Positions 1-10,485 of a stretch of DNA of 64,000 nt are shown here, piece by piece. The notes beneath the pieces were generated by a model that worked only from the letters and a program-made list of their open reading frames with translations, did no database searches and was not told the DNA's origin. The DNA lies in the NCBI GenBank assembly GCA_963277665.1, contig OY728119.1:319258206-319322205 (forward strand), in the 5' to 3' direction. The first letter of the stretch is position 1. Each line of letters starts with the position of its first letter. This stretch comes from Viscum album. Taxonomy: Eukaryota; Streptophyta; Magnoliopsida; Santalales; Viscaceae. The position numbers were made by a program, and so were the translations under genes.

Positions 1-2317
1 ATTCCGGGAGGAGCTACTCCATGAGCCAAGGTATTGATATATCAACTGTCATGAAGTCCAAAGGTGATGTATCCCAATGTTTCATCTCGTCAATAGGAAC
101 TCAACGCGACAGACGGCACGTCAATCAGACGCCTGGTCTGAGAGTTATTGGTTTTTCCGTCCCAGGGGCCCGGTTGGTTTTTAAGCTAAATCCAACCCGA
201 CTATACTCCAACTGCATCCAAACCCCGAGCAAAGGATTCCAAAAGAACCGTCTCACTATGTTGAATCCAGCAAAGTCGATGGCACGTCAATCGGGCGTCT
301 GGAGCTCATCTTATAAGCATTTTCGCACCGAGAGCCCAGTTGGTTTTGTGCTCAAACTAACCTGGACGTACCCAAATTTCACTGAAACCTTGAGTTTAAT
401 ATACCGAAACGACCATCTCGATCCAAAGATCCCTACGCAACTGACGGTGCATCGATCGGAGGTTTGTAGCCCATGTTATTGGTGTTTGAACAAAACTACC
501 CAAAAATAGGGAGTTCGGGCCCGGTCCGACCCGGCCCGATACCCCCTAGGTCGGCTCGAACCGGGTCCACCCGTCCCGGGTCCGGTTCCTGCCCGCATGG
601 CTGTAGCTAGTCCCAGAAGGTGTGATGCGGCCCAACGCTGTTGGCCCATCCCGGTGCGGGAGGTCTAGCCCAGCGCGGGCGGTCCGTCCCAACGCTGGCG
701 GTCCGGCCCAGTGCGGGCAGCTCAGCGCTGGTCGAGTAGGGCGGCTTGGCGTTGGACGACCAGGTCATAAAGGGGGCACCACCGCCTATTTGCAGAAACG
801 GCTTGCCAAAATGGATGGCCTTTGTTGGTACCGAGGGTCCCCCACGGGTCCCGCCTTAAGGTGGCTCCGGCGGCCGGCTCGGTCGACCGCCCCTTTGAGA
901 AGACTCCATGGCCTTAGGTCGCGGCTTTTGTCCGACCAGCGCGGCACAATGTCACTGCGCCCCTCCGCCGCGGCCCACCCTGGCCGCAGTCCCATTGGTG
1001 CTCCAGCGCGGTGCAGTGACGCCACTCCCCTCCGCCGCAGCCCACTCTTAGCTGCGTCTTCCTTTGGTCTCACCGGCGCGGCACGACGGTGCTGGGAACC
1101 TCCACCGCGGCCAGCTCCGGCTGCAGTCCTTTTTTGTTCCCGCGCGGTGCAACAACATCGCGCTACCTTCGTCGCATGTTCAACAAGGATCAATAAATTA
1201 AATGGGAGGAGGATCGGTTGTGTTTGTGCTGTCCGATCTCCTCCCGTTATGTCGATAACAAGTGGCCGATTTATTTAACGAATAATGTTAAATTTATCAT
1301 GAACGTAATTAACCCCCACCTCAACACAAGTTGTCGAATGAAGAGAATCGCAGAATAACATCATCGCGGGGTGGTGTTCCATAAATTTCAATGGAGAGCA
1401 TCATAGGATAAAGCGGCATCTCCCTTCCTTTGTCGTCGAGAGAATATTGTATGGCAACGTCGATGGACAGTTTCCGCATCGGTGCCTCCTCCTTGGTCAA
1501 GGAGGAAGAAGATGACGGAAGAAACCGAGTCACCGAGCCGATGCTCTCCCTCGGAGAAATAGCATTCTTCTTTGAAGTGGGGACGTTCTTCACCGATGAA
1601 GATAATGTTCTTCCAAGGGACAAGAGCTCTCCCTCACCCAATATTCTCACACAACTATCCAACCTAATAAAATAAGGCCTCCCCATTATTTTATTATGTT
1701 TGCCATGCCTTTTCGAAAACTCAAATTTCAAAAACATAACCATTTAATTAAATGATTGGGAGTTGTCAAATTAAATGGGGTGTTATGTTTTCAATATTAA
1801 TGTGGAAGAGGAGAATCCACATAATTAAAAAAAGTGTGATTTAAATAGAGTTTAAGGGGTTATGGGGAATGTGAGAAGATGGGGGCTCGTGTGGGCCCCA
1901 CCATTCCTATAACCTCTTAAGAGAAGTTAGCAACCTAGTGGGTCCCATACCAACTTCCACACAAAGGTTGTAACCACTTATAAAAGAAATAAAAATGTAA
2001 CACATATTTTATTTTACTCTTCAATTAAACCACATTTTCTTTTACAACTCCTCCCGAGAAAACACACCTTTGGAAAACGTCCTCTTAAGAAACAACTGGC
2101 ACTGCAGTTTCATCAGTTCCCACTTATATCAATTCCATGCACCAGATCAAAAGTTAGAAAACCCGCTCGTTCGTTCACTGAACGTACCCGAGCTAAACAT
2201 TGGAAAATAATTACAGGCACAATGGGCCTCAGAATCAGGTGCTGTCAAAAACTGCATACTTGTAAAATCCCAAAGAATTTATGAAAAACATTTCCTTGAA
2301 ATTTAGGGGATTTTACA
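1..2317 (-). repeat. 3' LTR of the Ty3/gypsy element (partial)
   Basis: This segment aligns colinearly with about 8231-10480. Shared landmarks are the ATATATCAACT start block, the GGGCCCGGTCCGACCCGGC block, the CAATAAATTAAA...GGGAGGAGGATC block and the CAAAGAATTTA end block. On the minus strand the LTR begins TGTAAAATCC at 2317, directly behind a polypurine tract. The left part, matching about 7070-8230 of the other LTR, is beyond the window edge. No independent gene is supported inside it. Confidence 0.85.
520..1170. other. GC-rich, CpG-rich block inside the 3' LTR
   Basis: The block is very rich in GC and CpG, unlike the AT-rich surroundings. It includes short imperfect repeats of about 18-20 bp (GCGGGCGGTCCG-like) at about 655-735. 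The matching block of the 5' LTR is at about 8745-9310. Long open frames on both strands follow from the low stop-codon frequency in GC-rich DNA. They are not kept in the other LTR copy, so I do not call genes. Confidence 0.6.
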
Positions 2318-2319
2318 TT

Positions 2320-2333
2320 ACTCCCACCTCATG
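2320..2333 (-). other. Polypurine tract (PPT) of the Ty3/gypsy element
   Basis: On the minus strand this reads TGAGGTGGGAGTAA and directly precedes the 3' LTR start TGTAAAATCC. A purine run abutting the 3' LTR is the plus-strand priming site of LTR retrotransposons. This fixes the element orientation as minus. Confidence 0.8.
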
Positions 2334-2364
2334 GATTTACATCTCTGTAAAGAAACCTCATAAA

Positions 2365-3790
2365 CTAGGGAAACAAATGGGGGTATTGTGCACGCATCTG
2401 AGCCTCCCGCTCCCATGTGCTCTCCTATAGGTTCCCGTGCTACCATGTGATGCGCACTAGAGGAATCAACCATCTACGTAGGACCCACTCCTGTCAATCC
2501 TCGATATCCACTCCAACCTCCGCAAACGTAGCCCCATCATCGATTTTCATCTCCCCATGATCGATGATATGCATTGGGTCGTGCATGTACCTCCTCAGCT
2601 GAGATACATGGAAAACATCGTGCACCCAGTACAACTGAGTTTGATGTGCCAGGTGATAAGACACCTCACCTATCTTGCTGAGATCTTGGAATGGTCCGAT
2701 GAAGCGCAGAAATAACTTGTCTCCCTAGCCAAATCTCCATAATCCATGTCTAGGTGAGACCCTTAAGAAGACATGGTCGCCATCCTCGATGTCTAGTAGT
2801 CTCCTCCTCCTATAAGCATAGGACTTTTGTCGGCTCTGTGTAGTCCTCATCCACTCCTGGATGATCTGCACCTTCTCTGTCATGGCCTGGACCATCTATG
2901 GTCCTACAACTGCTGACTCCCCAGGGTCTATTCAGCATAGGGGTGATCTGAAAGGTCGTCCGTACAATGCATCATATGGTGACATCCTGATAGTGGAGTG
3001 GTAATTATCATTGTACAAAAACACCACCAAGGGTAGTTGATCCTCCTAGCTGCGACCGATGTCGAGGACACAAGCTCGGAGCATGTCCTCGAGAGTCTAT
3101 ATGGTAATCTCTGTCTGGCCATTCGTCTGAGGGTGAAAGGAGGTGCTCAGGTTTAGCTGCGTCCCAAATGCCTTCTGCAACCCCTTCCAATGCAGGGAAG
3201 TAAATCGACCATCTCGATCGGAGACAATAGATGATGGCACACCATGAATCCGTATGATCTCTTGAACGTACATGTGTCCCAACCTCTCCACTGACCCCTT
3301 ATCTCTGATAGATAAGAAGTGAGCTGACTTAGTTAGTCGTCGACAATCACCCAGATGGAGTCGTTTCCTCTGTATGTATGTGGAAGTCCCGACACGAAAT
3401 ACATCGATATCCCATCCCAATTCCACTCTGGGACCTATAAGGGCTGTACCAAACCATCCGGTACGTGGTGCTCCACCTTCACCTACTGGAAGGTGAGGCA
3501 TCATGAAACGAACTCCGCTAAATCCTTCTTCATACACGGCCACCAGTGCTGTCGTCTGAAATCCTGGTACATCATCGCTACTGCTGGATGTATCACCAGA
3601 GGGGATGTGTGAAGCTCTCTCAGCACCTCTTTCCATAATGAAACTGGTACCATAGTATGTCACCTGAAGAGGATGATATGATCTCCTCCAATAGAAAATC
3701 CATTAGGTGCCTGACATGAGGATAACTATGCACGTCACGTCTCACAGTCAATGTCCCCACACTACGCCTCTTTGACCCACTGAAGTAGTG
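2365..3790 (-). pseudogene. Integrase with C-terminal/chromodomain-type tail, broken
   Basis: This is the DNA integration enzyme of the Ty3/gypsy element. The zinc-binding part is only partly readable (CLTCQ-like near 3500). The catalytic core shows the first Asp (codon at 3339-3341, in WVIVD), [17 protein letters not shown] with the second Asp, and HPQTNGQTE with the catalytic Glu near 3110. The C-terminal part reads HDVFHVSQLRRY near 2640 and TWEREAQMRAQYPHLF near 2370-2420, followed by a stop at 2365-2367. A one-base loss just after the first catalytic Asp shifts the frame. Further stops and frame changes follow between 2400 and 3100. Confidence 0.88.
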
Positions 3791-3869
3791 TAGGTGTGAC
3801 TGTGAGCGACTGTAGAAAGGTTTCCCCATCTCTATCCACATAGGATATCTACAATGCAGCTAACTACTC

Positions 3870-4270
3870 TGTCGCCTACCCAAGAAGTAGAATGCATGTA
3901 CTACTTCTGATAGCATCAGCTACTATGTTCTCCTTCCCAGGAGTATAGACGATCTCAAAGTCATACTCCTGGTGGAACTTGAGCCATCGTCGTTGCCTCA
4001 GGTTTAGGTCGTTCTGCGAGAAGATATACCTGAGACTCTGGTGGTCAGAGTAGACTGTAAAGCGCTCACCCATCAGACAGTTTCACCACATCATCAATGA
4101 GAGGACCACTGCCACTAACTCCTGGTCATGGGTAGCGTAGTTCTTCTCATGCTGCTACAGCTGTCGTGATCCTTAGGCGAACAATGCCCGCTCCTACATC
4201 AGGACACACCCAAGTCCAGTCCCTGATGCATCGTAGTAAACTACGTACCCTACGCCCTCCTCTGGTAGCC
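3870..4270 (-). pseudogene. RNase H domain of Ty3/gypsy pol, broken
   Basis: This domain degrades the RNA strand of the RNA:DNA hybrid during reverse transcription. Visible motifs are YYDASGTGLGCVL (first Asp near 4230), ATHDQELVAVV (Glu), FTVYSDHQSLRYIF (Asp) and RRWLKFHQEYDFEIVYTPGK followed by NIVADA (last Asp). The clean stretch 3876-4073 is open, but stops interrupt the upstream half. It continues from the RT region at its right and leads into the integrase at its left. Confidence 0.88.
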
Positions 4271-5150
4271 TCAATATGGGTGCACTGGTCAATCTATGTA
4301 TCATCTCTTGGAAGCTCTTTTGACATCTATCTGACCACACGGAGGGTTTCCCCTTTTTCCTCAAAGATGAGAGTGGTGCTGCAAATCTAGAGATGTCTGG
4401 AACAAATATCTGATAGTACCCTGCCAGACCTAGGAAACTTCACACCTCCATCACGCTCCTGGTTGGATCGCAAGCTAGGATAGCCTTGATCTTCGCAGGA
4501 TCCAACGCAACTCACCCCTCAGAGATAACGTGCCCAAAAAAGTGGACCTCTCGAATCTAGAACTGGCACTTTGGGAGTTTACCATAAATCTGGTGCTCTC
4601 AGAGTTATCAAGTAAAACCCCAAAGTTGTAGGAATGATACTCCTGTATAGTTGAGTAAATCAATATGTCGTCGATGAAGACTACGAGAAATAGATCGAGG
4701 TAAGGCTGGAAGATCTTGTTCTAAGACTCATGAACACTTTTGGAGCATTGGTTCCACTGAAATGCTTAACCAAGAACTCATAGTGGCCATACCGACACCT
4801 GAAGGTCATCTTCTGCACATCCTCATCTCGAACTCTGAGTTGATGATAACATGACCTAAGGTCTATTTTCGAGAACCATCATGCTCCCTTGAGCTAATCG
4901 AAGAGGTCGTCAATCCTCAGAAGTGGATACATGTTATTCACTGTCACCTGGATCATGCGACAGCAATTGACACACAATCTTAAGATCCTATCCGCCTTCT
5001 TGGTGAACAATATCGGGGATGCCAAGGGTGAAACACTGGGTCAGATGAGTCCCTTGACCTGCAAGTCCTCCAGTTGTACCACTAGCTCAGGAAGCTCAGC
5101 GGGATCCATCCAATATGCTGGAGTAGATATCGGGGATCTCCCATGTTACA
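4271..5150 (-). pseudogene. Reverse transcriptase domain of Ty3/gypsy pol, broken
   Basis: The RT active-site motif FIDD lies at 4667-4678 within [13 protein letters not shown]. Downstream are CQF...VHFFGHVIS and the thumb/connection motif LGLAGYYQIFVPDISR near 4400-4430. The fingers region near 4900-5050 keeps only scattered similarity. Several stops and frameshifts break the domain. The order relative to RNase H and integrase (RT, RH, INT) is that of Ty3/gypsy elements. Confidence 0.88.
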
Positions 5151-5720
5151 TGTCTATATAGAGGTATTCCTCTCTGTGAGAACGTAGTCCAGGAACGCCG
5201 TGAAGAAAAACGTCATTATACTGATCCACCACAACAAGAAAAACTTAGACTCCACAAATCAACTGCTCCTATGATGACACTAGCCAACTGATGGGTGATT
5301 GGTTGTCCTCTCCTCTGCGTGAGTCCATCCTGTGCTGCAAAGGCTCCCTTCTCACCGGTGAAGGTGAACATGCTCCCATTGGTTCGAACACATCTCACCT
5401 TGCGCCTAATACAGTTGACAAGAGCATGGATTGTAGATAACAAATCCTTGCACAAGATAACATCGTAAGGCCTTGACGCCGCTACAAGATGATCCTAGCT
5501 GAAGCACTAACCTCCTAGAGTAAGCTCACACTGTTAGGACAAGTGTGTAATCTTCGAGTCTGCTCCTATAGGAGTATCTAGCCATAAGGATCGAGCCAAC
5601 GGCTCTGTCAGAATCTCGGAGCTCCGAACAAGGGCAACAACAATTAATGAATGACTCTCTCTTGTGTCTATAAGAACTGTAGAAAAGGTGGATTAGACAC
5701 AGATAGTAACGGGAATCATC
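5151..5720 (-). pseudogene. Aspartic protease and linker region of Ty3/gypsy pol, broken
   Basis: The most readable part is 5216-5470, with a WLSTIHALVNCIRRKVR-like stretch matching the GMDWL...H...DC...V segment that follows the protease in Tekay elements. The protease active-site triplet itself is not clearly readable. The region sits between the gag zinc knuckle and RT, as expected. Stops and frame changes are frequent. Confidence 0.65.
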
Positions 5721-5904
5721 TCAAGTGCATCGTGGTTGTAGACCTCCACTGCCTGAAGCTGAGCCTGCCTCTGTCCGCCAGATCCCTGTGGTCGGGGTGG
5801 ACGTCCTAGTGGGGGTGATGGTAGAGCCCCGAAGCGTCTTCCACAACCTGCTGCTCGGCCATCTCCTCTACCTCGTCTGCCTGCTCCCTGCGGACCGCCA
5901 CCGT

Positions 5905-6874
5905 CGACTCTCTACCTCTTCCTGGGTGGTCCCCCAACTGTCTGATGCTCCTCTACATGGAAGGTCGGGCAGTCACGATCCATGTGGCCATGCCCGCCGC
6001 ATGCATAGCATTTTCTGCCTCTCATAAGACTGTCTCCCCTGCGTGTTCCCCACACCTCTGAGCCAGTATCCTGAGTTCGCCCACCTGATGGTATGGTCCA
6101 CATGGACCCCTATGAAATTCTTCGAATGCTAGCTATAGAAGACTCCGCAACGTGTAACCCTGTGGCAGGCCTCACTACTGGCGTAGGCTCAACAAGGAAG
6201 CTCTCCACAAGAAGGGATCACTTCAGTACTCCTGCTTCTGTCAGAATGCTGAGGGAGATCATCGAAGCCCTAATCTCATCCCTCAGTCCCTACTCAAAGG
6301 TCCTCGCCTGGAAGAATAGGTCTCGTACGATGCCTGTGGAGTAACATGAGAGATCAGTAAATCTCTCCAAGTACTGGGCTACTATCATGCTGCCCTGCCA
6401 CAGCTGTAGTAACTCCTGAATGCGCATCGCACGGAGGGTGGTGGGTACAAACTCTGAGAGGAAGGGGCTCTCAATGTTCATCCAAATAAGAAATTCCTCA
6501 TCATGCAACTGGAGAATCAGGATCCTCCATCTACCTGCTGCTGCATGTAGAAGACTCTCCGCAAGGATCGCCATGAGTTTAGCTGGTGTCCCTACTAATC
6601 TGAAGACTCAGACAACAGCATCCAGCCAGTCCTCGGCTTCCTAAGGGTTCGTCTCCCCACAGAACATGGCCGGTCTCTGACGCTAAAACTTGTTGGGTTC
6701 ACTCAGGTGACGTTCACTCTCAGCTGCTAGGGCTGGTGGCATCGGAGGCTCAGCAGGTAGAGGTACCGCCGGTGCCTCCACTGTAATGGGGCCAGGCACC
6801 GTGGCCTCATCACTCGGTGGGATGTCGTCTAGCACAAAGCTTGGAACCCTAGATGGATGCCGTCGTCGGGCCAT
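5905..6874 (-). pseudogene. Gag, broken (N-terminus, retrotransposon gag domain, zinc knuckle)
   Basis: The structural protein of the element starts at an ATG at 6874 (MARRRHPSRV). It runs through a proline/alanine-rich segment to 6683, where it meets a stop. The gag core follows at about 6290-6640 with EAEDWLDAV and the segment ELLQLWQGSMIVAQYLERFT, which is the standard retrotransposon gag signature. A CCHC zinc knuckle CYACGGHGHMDRDC (C-x2-C-x4-H-x4-C) lies near 6000-6045 and would bind the RNA genome. The modules are in different frames or separated by stops. Confidence 0.88.
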
Positions 6875-7057
6875 CCTGAAAATGAAACAGGTGTTCCACG
6901 ATTAATACAATATACCTAGTTAGATGACACAATGTAATCACAAAGAAAACTTTTGAAACACACATGCAATCAATGTTTTTTGGCACCAAGTTAGATATCA
7001 TAAGTCAAGGTCCTAGTGTATGGATACGTCGACCGCCGCACAAACACTGGACTCCCT

Positions 7058-7070
7058 GGACTGATAACCA
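7058..7070 (-). other. Possible decayed primer binding site of the Ty3/gypsy element
   Basis: The plus strand reads GGACTGATAACCA here. It resembles the 3' end of plant initiator tRNA-Met (GGCTCTGATACCA) with small insertions and deletions. It lies about 190 bp upstream of the gag start, a usual distance. If right, the 5' LTR spans about 7072-10480. The matching LTR end is outside the window, so this cannot be confirmed internally. Confidence 0.35.
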
Positions 7071-7826
7071 CACTAAATACACTTAATACTATTTCTTCAC
7101 ATAGAAGTAATTATCAGAGTCTGGAGTTCTATAGTAGAACTGAATCCTCTAATAACTTTTTTTCATGACCTATCCTCGGGGCTCATGCGGTGACTACCCC
7201 ATGCCCTCCTTCCATAGGCCAGGGGCTGGAGACTAACACTAAAGACATAAATCCCGATAAAAAGGGAAGGAATTACCTTTATAAAGTAAACAAACACCAC
7301 AGAGTATGCAAGATGATGTAAAGAATAAGTAAACTGAGTAAAAAAGTAAGTGCTAGAAGGTAAATGGCCCAGAATACAAACCCAACTGAAAGTAAAGTAC
7401 AATTGAAAAGAAAGTACAGCAGTAGAAAAGTAAAGAAGCAACTCTAAGCCATCCTCTGGAAATCCCACCTGAAGGATGGGTACAGATAGTCGCCTCAGCT
7501 CCTTGGGTCCAGCCGTCAACTCCGTGTACATCCCATCCAGTGATCCACCTCCAGGTACCATCCAGCTCCATGAGCCTCTAACTCAAACAGTGTTGTCCAT
7601 CGTCTGCATCCAACACAATGTAGTGGGGGCATAGCCCGTGCAGGGGTGAGTATACAATTCTCAGTAGGGACCCCGAGACCCTCAAAGTTCTCCTGGAATC
7701 CACAAAGGATAAAAACAAAGGAAAGTTACAATCATGAAGTATCACCCAACTCTACTTAGGTATATGCCCATACATATACCTAAGTCATCAATTCCAGTTC
7801 TGCTCCAACTCACGAGCCTATGTTCA

Positions 7827-7894
7827 ACCCAGTCCACACAGGAAAGCATAACCCAATCCAAATAGGAAAGCACAACCCAATCCACAAAAGAAAG
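7827..7894. repeat. 24-bp tandem repeat, about 2.8 copies
   Basis: Units begin at 7827, 7851 and 7875 with the consensus ACCCAATCCA followed by ATAGGAAAGCACA. The array lies in the unmatched inner part of the 5' LTR or leader. It is too short and too AC-rich for a known element. Replication slippage is the simplest origin. Confidence 0.8.
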
Positions 7895-8007
7895 AAAGTC
7901 AATCATATCGATGATAATGATTGAATTTCAAGACTCAGATCACACAGGTATACTATTTCCAAAAAGTGGTGGAGATGATTAGATGTAGCATCTGAATCGT
8001 CTCCTCT

Positions 8008-8202
8008 GGAGAACCCACATAGGATCCAAGAACAGTAGTCATCGCTGCTGAACCCATGTTGGATCCTAGTACAGTAACCATCGATGCCAAACCCACGTAG
8101 GATCCAAGTACAGTCGCCATCACTGCTGAACCCACGACGGATCAAAGTAAAACCGTCCTCGCTGCCGAACACACATAGGATCCATGTACAATCGTCAACG
8201 TC
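8008..8202. repeat. 39-bp tandem repeat, five copies
   Basis: Units start at 8008, 8047, 8086, 8125 and 8164, with no spacers. The core is GAACCCACGTAGGATCC followed by AAGTACAGTCGCCATC. Copies differ by substitutions only, so the period is kept exactly at 39 bp. Because 39 is divisible by three, a minus-strand frame (7903-8271) stays open through all copies and would encode a 13-residue repeat (TWILCGF-like). No start context or homology supports translation. It is not a CRISPR array, since there are no unique spacers. Confidence 0.85.
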
Positions 8203-10485
8203 GTCGCAGCAAGCACTAGGGTCCCCACACACAGCACGATCGATTACGGGAGTGTCTACAGCACGATCCAAGGGATAGATATATCAACTATCACGAAGCC
8301 CAGAGATGATGTATCCCAAAGTCGGTCTCTTCCATAGGAACTCAACGTGACATACGACGTGTCAATCAGACGCCCGATCAGAGAGTTATTGGATCTTCCG
8401 TCCGAGGGGCCCGGTGGGTTTTTAAGCTAAAAACAACCCGACCATACTCCAGCTGCATCCAAACCTCGAGTGGAGTAAGCCAAAAGAACAATATCACTAA
8501 TAGGAATCCAAAAAAGTCGACATCACACCAATTGGAGATCCGGAGCTCATGTTATAAGCGTTTCCGCTCCGAGGGCCTAGTTAGTTTTGTACTCGAACCA
8601 ACCTGGTCGTACACAAAGTTCCCGAAAACGTTGAGTGTAATATACTGAAACAACCATCTCAATCGAAGGATCCCTATGAAATTTAAGGTGCATCGAATAG
8701 AGTTCTTTAGCCCACGTTATTGTAATTTGAACAAAACTTCCCGAAAATAGGGGGTTCGGGCCCGGTCCGACCCGGCCTAATACCCCCTGGGTCGGACCGA
8801 ACCAAGTCGACCCATCCCAGGTCAGGGTCTAGCCAGCTTGGGCTCGGTACAGTGTGGGCGGTCCGGCCCTCCGTAGGCAGTCCGGCCCATCACGGGAATT
8901 CTGGCACAGCGCGGGCGGCTTGACACTGGCCGAGCGGGGCGCAAAGTGTGCGACACCCCCTGTTTGTGGAAACGGCCAGCTGAAATGGCCGACCTTTGTT
9001 GGGACCACGGGTCCCTCCATCAGGTGGCACCGGCGGTCATCTCGGCCAACCTTTCCTTTGAGAAGCTGCTGTGGCCTTAGGCCGCGACTTCTATCTGACC
9101 GGCGCGGCGCACCGGCGCTAATCCCCTCCGCCGCGGCCCACCCTATCCGTGACCCCTTAGTGATCTGGTGCCGTGCAGCGGCACCGCACCCCTCTTCCAC
9201 AACCTTCTCCTAGTCGCGGATTCCTTTGGTCTCACCGGCTTGACGCAACAATTCCATGCACCTCTACCATGGCCCGTTCCAGCCGCGATCCTTTTTCGTT
9301 CCCGCACGGTGCAACGGCACTGCGCCGCCTTCACCACAAGTTCAATAAGGATCAATAAATTAAAGGGGAGGAGGATCAGCTGTGTTTATGCGTTCCAATC
9401 TCTTCCCATTACGTCGATAACAAGCGGCCAATTTATTTAACGAAGAATGTTAAATTAATCATGAACGTAATTACCCCTACCTCAACACAAGTTGTCAAAC
9501 GAAGAGAGTCATGGAATAACGACGCCACGTGGTGGGGTTCCGTATACATCGATTGAGAGGGTCCAAGGAGGAAGCAACGTCTCCCTTCCTTTTTCATGGT
9601 GAGAAGATTGTATGGTAATGCCAACGGTGAGTTTCTATGTCGGAGCCTCCTCCTTGGTCATGGATGAAGAAGATGACCGAAGAAACCGAGTCGTTGAGTC
9701 GATGCTCTCACTCAGAGAAAATGTGTTCTTCGTTGAAGTGGGGATGTTCTTCACCGAAGAAGATGATGTTCTTCTAAGGGACAAGTGCTCTCCCTCACCC
9801 AATATCCTAAAACAACTATCCAAACTAATAAAATAAGGCCTCCCCCTTATTTTATTATGTTTTTCATTCCTTTTAAAAAAAACATTTCTACAACTAAACC
9901 ATTTAATTAAATGATCTTGAGTTGTCAAATTAAATGTGGTGTTATGATGGAAATATTAAGGCCAAAGGGGAGAAGCCACATAACTATAAAAGGGAGGTTT
10001 AAATGTAGTTTATGGGGTTATGGGGAATGTTAAAAGATGGGGGCTTGTTTGGGCCCCACCTTTCCTTTAACCTCTCATGAGAAGTTAGCAACATAGCGGG
10101 TCCCATCCCAACTTCCACACATTGGTTATAACCACTTAGAAAAGAAATAAAAATTTTACACATATTTTATTTCACTCTTTAATTAAACCAATTTTTTTTT
10201 AACATCTCCTCCCAAGCAAACACACCTTTGGAAAAGGTCCTCTTAAGCAAAAATTGGCACTGCGGTTTTATTGGTACTCTCAGATTTAAATTTCAAGCAC
10301 CAGATCAAATGTTAGAAAAACCCACTCATTTGTTCACTGAACATACCCGAGCTAAACATCAGAAAATTAATCCAGGCACACTGGGCCATAGAATCCGGTG
10401 CCGTAAGAAACTGTGTACTCGTAAAATCACAAAGAATTTAAGAAAAAAAAACTTTCTTGAAATTTTTGGGTCTTTAGACATATCA

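Larger units (their letters stand above)
1..10480 (-). mobile_element. Ty3/gypsy LTR retrotransposon, Tekay/Del-like chromovirus, decayed, cut by left window edge
   Basis: Read on the minus strand the order is 5' LTR (right), gag, protease, RT, RNase H, integrase with chromodomain-type tail, PPT, 3' LTR (left). The two LTRs align from 1-2317 and about 8231-10480 at roughly 80% by eye. The Tekay/Del lineage is inferred from gene order, very long LTRs and the pol tail ending in a TWERE...YPHLF pattern, which is typical of that group. Coding regions are broken by many stops and frameshifts, so the copy cannot be autonomous. The outer end of the 3' LTR lies outside the window, so a target duplication cannot be tested. 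The outer 5' LTR end is taken at 10480 because the minus strand there reads TGTC and pairs with TGTAAAATCC at 2317. Confidence 0.9.
7072..10480 (-). repeat. 5' LTR of the Ty3/gypsy element
   Basis: The part at about 8231-10480 aligns with the 3' LTR at 1-2317. The inner boundary at about 7072 is a guess from the PBS-like sequence. The outer end is 10480 (plus strand TTTAGACA, minus-strand start TGTC). It contains two short tandem arrays (7827-7894 and 8008-8202) and a GC-rich block at about 8745-9310. Reading frames on both strands at about 9612-9928 and about 1321-1743 are open in both LTRs but show no family I recognise. Confidence 0.75.

Noticed and set aside
622..1278. Plus-strand 218-codon open frame and overlapping minus-strand 135-codon frame in the GC-rich LTR block
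   Set aside because: They lie in low-stop GC-rich DNA, contain no domain, and the equivalent block of the other LTR (8829-9440) has differently broken frames.
8008..8202. CRISPR-like array of 39-bp repeats
   Set aside because: Repeats are directly adjacent with no unique spacers, and the context is a plant retrotransposon.
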